This document shows, piece after piece, positions 59,261-64,000 of a DNA stretch of 64,000 bases. The notes under the pieces are model-generated. The model had not been told where the DNA came from and made no database searches. It saw only the letters and a list, made by a program, of their open reading frames with translations. The stretch comes from Brevibacillus sp051967035 (GTDB lineage Bacteria; Bacillota; Bacilli; Brevibacillales; Brevibacillaceae), in contig NZ_JBQCKK010000011.1 of assembly GCF_051967035.1 (NCBI RefSeq), forward strand, positions 62,001 to 126,000, read 5' to 3'. Every line of letters begins with the position of its first letter. The first letter of the stretch is position 1. The position numbers were made by a program, and so were the translations under genes.

Positions 59261-59290
59261 ACTATATAATACCCCCATAGGGTATATCAA
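59261..59290 (-). promoter_or_regulatory. copA promoter with CsoR-like operator in the spacer
   Basis: On the minus strand TTGATA (59290-59285) and TATAGT (59266-59261) are 18 bases apart. The spacer is filled by the palindrome ATACCCCCATAGGGTAT (59269-59285), which resembles the CsoR operator of B. subtilis copZA. Copper would release the repressor. Confidence 0.7.
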
Positions 59291-59329
59291 GTGATGGGCC
59301 AAACATTTTCCCCTTGCCCCGGCCGCCGA

Positions 59330-59368
59330 CCGGAAAAAACAAAACCCCCGATGGCTGCCACCGGGAGC
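59330..59368 (-). terminator. Intrinsic terminator of psuG
   Basis: On the minus strand CTCCCGGTGGC pairs loosely with the side ending ATCGGGGG, followed by TTTTGTTTTTTCC. Confidence 0.6.
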
Positions 59369-59383
59369 TTGTCTGCTTTTTGC

Positions 59384-60310
59384 TTATTTTGTTTCATTCA
59401 CCGCTTGCTGATACGCTACCGCTACTTTCGCCGCTACCTCCGCATTGTGGCGCACAAGTGCGATGTTGGTTTGCAAGCTTTTGCCTGCTGTCAGTTGCTT
59501 CACTTTGTCGAGCAAGAATGGCGTTACTTTTTTGCCTGCAATGTTGTTTTCCTTCGCTTCGTGGAGCGCTTGCTGGATCACGGCCTCGATCTGCTTGTGG
59601 TCAAGCGCATCCGCCTCCGGAACCGGGTTGGCAATAATCAGGCCGCCGTTCAGACCCAGACTCCATTTGGTGTGCATCAGGGTACCGACTTCTTCCGGCG
59701 TATCCAGGCGGAAGTCGACGTCAAATCCGCTTTCGCGGGCGAAGAAGGACGGGAACTCGGAGGTGCGGTAGCCGACTACTGGAACCCCTTGTGTCTCCAG
59801 GTATTCCAGTGTGCGTCCGATATCGAGGATCGACTTCGCCCCCGCGCATACAACCGCGACATTCGTCTGCGCCAGCTCTGTCAAGTCTGCGGATACATCC
59901 CAGGTGACCTCGCCTTCGCGGTGGACCCCGCCGATGCCGCCAGTCGCGAACATGCGGATGCCGGCCATGTCTGCCGCGATCATCGTAGCCGCAACAGTCG
60001 TCGCGCCGATTTTGCCGCTAGCCAAAAGGTAAGGGAAGTCGCGGCGGCTCACTTTTTCTACCGACTTGTTGGTCGCGAACTCTTCCAACTCGCTCTCGGT
60101 CAAGCCAATCTTGATTTTGCCGTTCATGATTCCGATTGTCGCAGGGACCGCTCCGTTGTCGCGGATGATTTGCTCGACTTCTTTTGCCATCTCGATGTTT
60201 TGCGGATACGGCATCCCGTGGGAGATAATCGTCGTCTCCAGGGCAACGACCGGCAAATGGTTCTCCAGGGCGTGGCGCACTTCTTCCGTAAAGCTCAAGT
60301 ATTGTTTCAT
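59384..60310 (-). CDS. psuG: Pseudouridine-5'-phosphate glycosidase
   Basis: The protein has 308 residues, the usual length. VVALETTIISHGMPYPQN, NGKIKIGLT, KVSRRDFPY, GATTVAATM and FATGGIGGVHR are PsuG signatures, including the catalytic lysine region. It splits pseudouridine 5'-phosphate into uracil and ribose 5-phosphate. The ATG lies three bases after the psuK stop with AAGGAGCGATAAACG before it, so the pair is one operon. Confidence 0.95.
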   Translation of the reverse strand: MKQYLSFTEEVRHALENHLPVVALETTIISHGMPYPQNIEMAKEVEQIIRDNGAVPATIGIMNGKIKIGLTESELEEFATNKSVEKVSRRDFPYLLASGKIGATTVAATMIAADMAGIRMFATGGIGGVHREGEVTWDVSADLTELAQTNVAVVCAGAKSILDIGRTLEYLETQGVPVVGYRTSEFPSFFARESGFDVDFRLDTPEEVGTLMHTKWSLGLNGGLIIANPVPEADALDHKQIEAVIQQALHEAKENNIAGKKVTPFLLDKVKQLTAGKSLQTNIALVRHNAEVAAKVAVAYQQAVNETK

Positions 60311-60313
60311 CGT

Positions 60314-61414
60314 TTATCGCTCCTTTTCGTATTGTTCAACGGTCCGTTTCAGTTGTTCCGGTTTTAAAAAGGGAGATACGGATTGCTCCGTTTGCAGCGT
60401 CAGGGCCGAAGCAGCCAGTCCGAGGCGGCAAGCGGCCTGAAACGACTCCCCGTTCACGATTCCATACAGCAGACCGGATGCAAACGCATCTCCGGCTCCT
60501 GTCACATCTACGACTTCTGTCGGATACGGCGCCATGTGCTCCGATACGTCGGCCGACTGATAATAAATGCCCGCTTCGCCCATGGTAACGATGACGTGCT
60601 TGACGCCTCGCTCCCTGATTTTGCGGCACGCCCTCGCGCAATCCTCGATGGAGTGGATCGCCATGCCGGCCAGCAGCTCCGCCTCTTCCCGATTGGGCAG
60701 GATCGCTTCTACTCCGTCCAATTGCTGCGGAAGCTTTTTCGCCTTTGCAGAAGAGACCGGATCAACGAAAAGGCGGATGTTTTCCTCCCGGCATCGGCCA
60801 ATCATGTAGGACAGACAATCCTCCGGTATGTTCGTATCCATGAAGATCGCCTGGGCTGCCGCCAGGTGGGACCACTTCTCCGCAAACATGTCCGGCGTGA
60901 GCGCATCGTAAATATCCATGTTGGCCAACGATACGACCATTTCCCCGTCGACATCGAGCAGCGCCGTATACGTGCCTGTGCGCTGCGTCGGCAGACGCCA
61001 TACTTGGCTGATGTCTACGCCGTGCTTTTTCGTCTCCTGCAAAATCCACTCGCCTTCCTTGTCCTCGCCGATACTGGTGAAAAGGGACGTGGTGCATCCG
61101 AGTCTGCCGAGATTCTCCGCAATATTGCGCGCCACCCCGCCGCACGACTCCACAATCGTGACCGGATTGGAAGAGTGCAGACGCACCGCTTGCTTGCCGC
61201 GCGCCTTCCGGTCGAGGTTCGCTCCGCCGATGCAGGCAATCATACCTTCCTCCCGAAGCACATACGCTCTGCCTTTGATCTCGCCGCGCTTGGTCAGCTG
61301 GGCAATGTACCCTGCCACAGCGGAGCGCGAGATGCCGATCAAGTCAGCCAGCTCCTGCTGGGAGATGAACGGATTTTGCCGGATGTGGTGAAGGATCAAC
61401 CTGTCTTTTTCCAC
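60314..61414 (-). CDS. psuK: Pseudouridine kinase with N-terminal winged helix
   Basis: About 366 residues. An N-terminal winged HTH (about 1-55: ILHHIRQNPFISQQELAD, then SRSAVAGYIAQLTKRGEIKG split by eye) is fused to a PfkB kinase (CIGGANLDRKARG, ESCGGVARNIAENL, DVTGAGDAFASGLLYG with catalytic Asp). It phosphorylates pseudouridine for PsuG. GTG 61414 fits the AAGGAGG site; ATG 61420 is too close. The HTH suggests it also binds DNA, perhaps the inverted repeat at 61472-61502. Confidence 0.9.
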   Translation of the reverse strand: MEKDRLILHHIRQNPFISQQELADLIGISRSAVAGYIAQLTKRGEIKGRAYVLREEGMIACIGGANLDRKARGKQAVRLHSSNPVTIVESCGGVARNIAENLGRLGCTTSLFTSIGEDKEGEWILQETKKHGVDISQVWRLPTQRTGTYTALLDVDGEMVVSLANMDIYDALTPDMFAEKWSHLAAAQAIFMDTNIPEDCLSYMIGRCREENIRLFVDPVSSAKAKKLPQQLDGVEAILPNREEAELLAGMAIHSIEDCARACRKIRERGVKHVIVTMGEAGIYYQSADVSEHMAPYPTEVVDVTGAGDAFASGLLYGIVNGESFQAACRLGLAASALTLQTEQSVSPFLKPEQLKRTVEQYEKER

Positions 61415-61471
61415 CGTCATCCTCCTTTACTCCTGATCTTCTGATAGTCGCATTCTTAGCTTCCCCCTCAC

Positions 61472-61502
61472 AAACAAAAGTCTATCACGAAAACTTTTGT
61501 TT
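61472..61502 (-). promoter_or_regulatory. Perfect inverted repeat upstream of psuK
   Basis: AAACAAAAGT (61472-61481) and ACTTTTGTTT (61493-61502) are perfectly complementary and 11 bases apart, about 58 bases before psuK. A 7-base pair CGAAAAC/GTTTTCG overlaps it. It is a likely operator for the HTH of PsuK (inference). Confidence 0.6.
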
Positions 61503-61524
61503 TGCAAACGAGTGTTTTCGCCAT

Positions 61525-61570
61525 TTGACAAAGGCAAACGACATCAGGTAGGATTGTCTTAAATTCAAGA
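61525..61570 (+). promoter_or_regulatory. Promoter and operator of the marR gene
   Basis: A perfect TTGACA (61525-61530) and TAGGAT (61549-61554) are 18 bases apart. The palindrome TCTTAAATTCAAGA (61557-61570) follows the -10 directly and matches 13 of 14 bases of the site before azoR. Confidence 0.75.
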
Positions 61571-61601
61571 TATTGAAATTCGATGAAAGGAGGGCTTTTT
61601 C

Positions 61602-62036
61602 ATGGAGCGAAATCATGCCCTCGATCTGTTTGTCGTCTTATCGAGAGCCTATAACTGGGTCAGCGCCCATTCCAGTCGTCACATCCGCCAGCACGGATTG
61701 AATCCGACAGAGTTTGGCGTGTTGGAAGTCCTCTATCATAAAGGTCCGCAGCCCTTGCAACAAATCGGCGAAAAGATCCTGATCTCCAGCGGAAATATTA
61801 CGTACGTCGTGGACAAGCTGGAAAAAAAGCAGCTGCTGATTCGCAAGCCCTGTTCGTCGGATCGCCGCGTCATTTACGCCGAGCTGACAGAGAAAGGGAG
61901 CGCGTTTTTGGCCGAAATCTTCCCTCCTCACCAGCAGGCGATTGAAAAAGCGGTCGCAGGGCTTACGCCGGAAGAACAACGACAAGCCATTGATTTGCTA
62001 AAAAAGTTGGGACGTGCTGCTCAGGATACGTATTAG
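61602..62036 (+). CDS. MarR-family regulator, MhqR-like
   Basis: The protein has 144 residues. The MarR winged helix lies at about 30-110 (GLNPTEFGVLEVLYHKG, then ILISSGNITYVVDKLEKKQL, DRRVIYAELTEKG). Its length, and the azoreductase and DoxX genes downstream, resemble B. subtilis MhqR, a repressor of quinone and azo-compound detoxification. AAAGGAGGG precedes the ATG. Shared operators before this gene and azoR indicate autoregulation. Confidence 0.9.
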   Translation: MERNHALDLFVVLSRAYNWVSAHSSRHIRQHGLNPTEFGVLEVLYHKGPQPLQQIGEKILISSGNITYVVDKLEKKQLLIRKPCSSDRRVIYAELTEKGSAFLAEIFPPHQQAIEKAVAGLTPEEQRQAIDLLKKLGRAAQDTY

Positions 62037-62069
62037 ACTGAGCAGCGCCCAACAGGCACAAAAAAAGTA

Positions 62070-62109
62070 TTGACAAAGCCTTCTTCGCATAATAATCTTA
62101 AAATCAAGA
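62070..62109 (+). promoter_or_regulatory. Promoter and operator of azoR
   Basis: TTGACA (62070-62075) and TAATCT (62093-62098) are 17 bases apart. The palindrome TCTTAAAATCAAGA (62096-62109) overlaps the -10, so the MarR protein would block the promoter. Confidence 0.8.
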
Positions 62110-62161
62110 TTTACACTTTAAAAGTTAGAAGCTTACAAAAAGAAAGGGGAATATTTTTCGC

Positions 62162-62788
62162 ATGAGTAAAGTACTTTTCATTAAAGCAAATGATCGCCCG
62201 GTTGAGCAGGCTGTAAGCGTAAAGCTGTACGAGGCTTTCGTCCAATCGTATAAAGAAAATCATCCGAACGACGAAATCGTCGAGCTGGACTTGTTCGCCG
62301 AAAATCTTCCTTACTACGGTAACGATCTGCTCACTGCCATGTACAAGGCAGGAAACGGCATGGAACTGACTGCCGAAGAACAAAAAGGCGCAGAGCTGGT
62401 CAGCAAATATTTGAACCAATTTGTTGAAGCGGATAAAGTAATGATCGCGTTCCCTATGTGGAACTTCACCGTTCCGGCCGTGCTGCACACCTATATCGAC
62501 TACCTGTCGCAAGCAGGCAAAACATTCAAATACACTGCGGAAGGCCCTGTAGGACTGCTGGGCGACAAAAAAGTAGCGCTGTTGAGCTCGCGCGGCGGCG
62601 TTTACTCCGCCGGCCCAATGGCAGACATCGAGCTTGCTAACCGCTACGTTCGCACTGTACTTGGTTTCTGGGGCATCAGCAATGTAACAGAAGTGATCGT
62701 AGAGGGTCACAATCAATTCCCGGACAAAGCCCAAGAAATCATTGCAGCAGGGGTAGAAAAAGCAGCAAAACTGGCGGAAACCTTCTAA
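62162..62788 (+). CDS. azoR: FMN-dependent NADH-azoreductase
   Basis: The protein has 208 residues, normal for AzoR. FPMWNFTVPAVLHTYIDYLS (FMN phosphate region), AGKTFKYT and LSSRGGVYSAG are family signatures. It reduces azo compounds and quinones by two electrons, using NADH. AGAAAGGGG precedes the ATG. Under the MarR-type operator at 62096; the DoxX and pirin genes follow. Confidence 0.94.
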   Translation: MSKVLFIKANDRPVEQAVSVKLYEAFVQSYKENHPNDEIVELDLFAENLPYYGNDLLTAMYKAGNGMELTAEEQKGAELVSKYLNQFVEADKVMIAFPMWNFTVPAVLHTYIDYLSQAGKTFKYTAEGPVGLLGDKKVALLSSRGGVYSAGPMADIELANRYVRTVLGFWGISNVTEVIVEGHNQFPDKAQEIIAAGVEKAAKLAETF

Positions 62789-62865
62789 GGCCCGCCAGCC
62801 TTTCTTGTCCAAATATCTCAAATTAAAAATACTATAATTTAAAATATTGAAGGAGAGATGAACAC

Positions 62866-63252
62866 ATGATGGATCTTGGTTTGTTGATTATTCGCCTGGT
62901 CGTTGGATTGTCGTTTGCCGCTCACGGGGCGCAAAAGCTGTTTGGCTGGTTTGGCGGTTACGGTCTGAAAGGCACAGGCGGCTGGCTGGAGTCTATCGGG
63001 GTGAAACCCGGCGTTGCCATGGCGCTGCTTGCCGGGCTGGCTGAGCTGATTGGCGGCTTGTTGTTCGCGGCAGGTGTCGGTACATGGGTGGGCGCTGTTC
63101 TCATCGTCCTGACCATGCTTGTTGCCATCGGAAAGGTTCACGGTCAAAATGGCTATTGGGTCACGCAAAACGGCTATGAGTACAACCTGACCTTGATTGC
63201 AGTCGCGATCGGCGTCGCATTGATTGGTCCAGGCGCTTACGTTTTGTTCTAA
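62866..63252 (+). CDS. DoxX-family membrane protein
   Basis: The protein has 128 residues and four membrane segments. GLLIIRLVVGLSFAAHGAQK and LFGWFGGYGLKGTGGWLE (two pieces) are DoxX/MhqP signatures. AAGGAGAGATG precedes the ATG. A weak copy of the MarR box (TCTCAAATTAAAAA at 62816-62829) lies upstream. B. subtilis MhqP is in the same family, in the MhqR regulon. Function unclear; possibly quinone or redox related. Confidence 0.9.
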   Translation: MMDLGLLIIRLVVGLSFAAHGAQKLFGWFGGYGLKGTGGWLESIGVKPGVAMALLAGLAELIGGLLFAAGVGTWVGAVLIVLTMLVAIGKVHGQNGYWVTQNGYEYNLTLIAVAIGVALIGPGAYVLF

Positions 63253-63306
63253 GGAATCGTGCGCAATACCCGTAAGCCAGCATTCCGCCAAGGGAGGACA
63301 CAACAA

Positions 63307-64000
63307 ATGGAAATCCGCGTCTATACACAAAACGAACAAGCACAAGGACACTTTGGCAACGGGGAAATCGTTGAAAGCAAACCGATTGGCTTCCCGCATG
63401 AAGACTCCGTTGTCAGACGGGTTGGACCGCTTTTTTACTGGGCCTGGGCAACATCTCTCCAAACGTTCGAGATTCCCCTGCACCCGCATTCCGGCTTTGA
63501 AATTTTGTCGTACGTCTTGAAAGGCACGGTCGGTCACCGGGACACGCTGGGCAATTGGCAGCAGGTGACGACAGGCGGAGCCCAGATCATGCAAACGGGT
63601 TCAGGCGCTTACCACGCCGAAGAGCTGGGCAAGGATACCGAGATGTTCCAGATCTGGTTTGAGCCGCACCTGGCCCAAACGATCAAAGCCCCGCCGACCT
63701 ACCACCAGTACGACCACGAGGAGTTTCCCATCGAAACTGCCGACGGCGTATGGGTGAAAACCATCATCGGCCCCGCTGCTCCCCTTTCGCTCGTAACCGA
63801 TTCTGTCATGAAGGATATCGGAATAGACGCAGGCAAAGCTTGCTCGCTACAGCTTCCGGCTGGCTACGCCCATGCTGTCGTCGTCGTGGAAGGAAGCGGG
63901 AGCATTGTCGGACCAGACGAAGCTGGCGAGCCGACAGTCGCGAACCGGGGAGATTTCGTCGTGATCTCTGCCGAAGAAGCATCCAGCGTCACTTATCAGG
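63307..64000 (+). CDS. Pirin-family protein (3' end cut by window)
   Basis: The first 231 codons are present, open to the window end. FEIPLHPHSGFEILSYVLKG and the HRDTLGN and MQTGSGAYHAEE blocks are pirin metal-binding signatures (two His, one later His and Glu). Some pirins act as quercetinase-like dioxygenases. GGGAGGACACAACAA precedes the ATG. It lies 54 bases after doxX and is probably in the azoR-doxX cluster. Confidence 0.9.
   Translation, partial: MEIRVYTQNEQAQGHFGNGEIVESKPIGFPHEDSVVRRVGPLFYWAWATSLQTFEIPLHPHSGFEILSYVLKGTVGHRDTLGNWQQVTTGGAQIMQTGSGAYHAEELGKDTEMFQIWFEPHLAQTIKAPPTYHQYDHEEFPIETADGVWVKTIIGPAAPLSLVTDSVMKDIGIDAGKACSLQLPAGYAHAVVVVEGSGSIVGPDEAGEPTVANRGDFVVISAEEASSVTYQ

Noticed and set aside
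1..64000. Mobile elements, prophage genes, CRISPR arrays, rRNA or tRNA genes
   Set aside because: I looked for transposase or integrase motifs, terminal repeats, spaced repeat arrays and cloverleaf or rRNA signatures and found none.

Overview
The window looks like a chromosomal stretch of a spore-forming, fairly GC-rich Bacillota, most likely Brevibacillus or a close relative. This is inference from gene content (Spo0M, YtaF, CitA with a CitR-like regulator, ClpP, a ba3 oxidase, a C-minus L33 remnant), from strong AGGAGG-type ribosome binding sites, and from frequent GTG and TTG starts. I see no rRNA, tRNA, insertion sequence, prophage or CRISPR array. Both ends cut genes: the 3' part of an O-acetylhomoserine sulfhydrylase gene on the left, and the 5' part of a pirin gene on the right.

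Layout. 1-6.6 kb: metY end, an HTH/MFS pair, and a MoxR-DUF58-DUF4129 operon. 6.9-11.3 kb: HAD phosphatase, MocR regulator, and a DHA2 exporter with its TetR repressor and two copies of one operator. 11.4-16.6 kb: YqjM-type old yellow enzyme, citrate synthase, LysR regulator, and a large membrane-anchored protein. 16.7-25 kb: YdjM-like membrane protein, ClpP, a small ArsR-type operon, MBL hydrolase, Lrp, two tiny membrane proteins, a CPA2 antiporter behind a long leader hairpin, glycerate kinase, and a broken rpmG copy. 24-29 kb: two exported proteins with DxDG-type repeats beside an OmpR-type two-component system. 29-38 kb: nitroreductase, SDR, ba3 oxidase operon, YcdB-type protein, NreBC-like oxygen two-component system, and a copper-amine-oxidase-N protein. 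38-47 kb: Ca2+ P-ATPase, fruRKA operon, YtaF, Spo0M. 47-56 kb: a kdp operon with a c-di-AMP riboswitch, a second possible attenuator around a small ORF, small peptides, KdpFABC, a tandem-duplicated KdpD/USP protein and an unknown gene. 56-64 kb: copZ-copA with CsoR-like boxes, psuK-psuG, and a MarR-azoR-doxX-pirin electrophile-stress cluster.

How the parts work together. The most informative signals are regulatory. (i) The NreBC-like pair carries the CX2CX11CX2C oxygen-sensing motif. A GGG-N4-CCC palindrome sits at the same distance from the -10 box of its own promoter and of the ba3 oxidase promoter, which suggests an oxygen-responsive circuit controlling a terminal oxidase. (ii) kdp expression appears gated by a ydaO riboswitch and then possibly by a second hairpin whose 5' arm holds the start codon of a 40-codon ORF. 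The sensor protein is two KdpD-USP modules in a row with no kinase. (iii) Several regulators sit next to recognisable operators: TetR, FruR with 10-bp phased repeats, the MarR protein, CsoR-type sites, and the PsuK HTH fusion.
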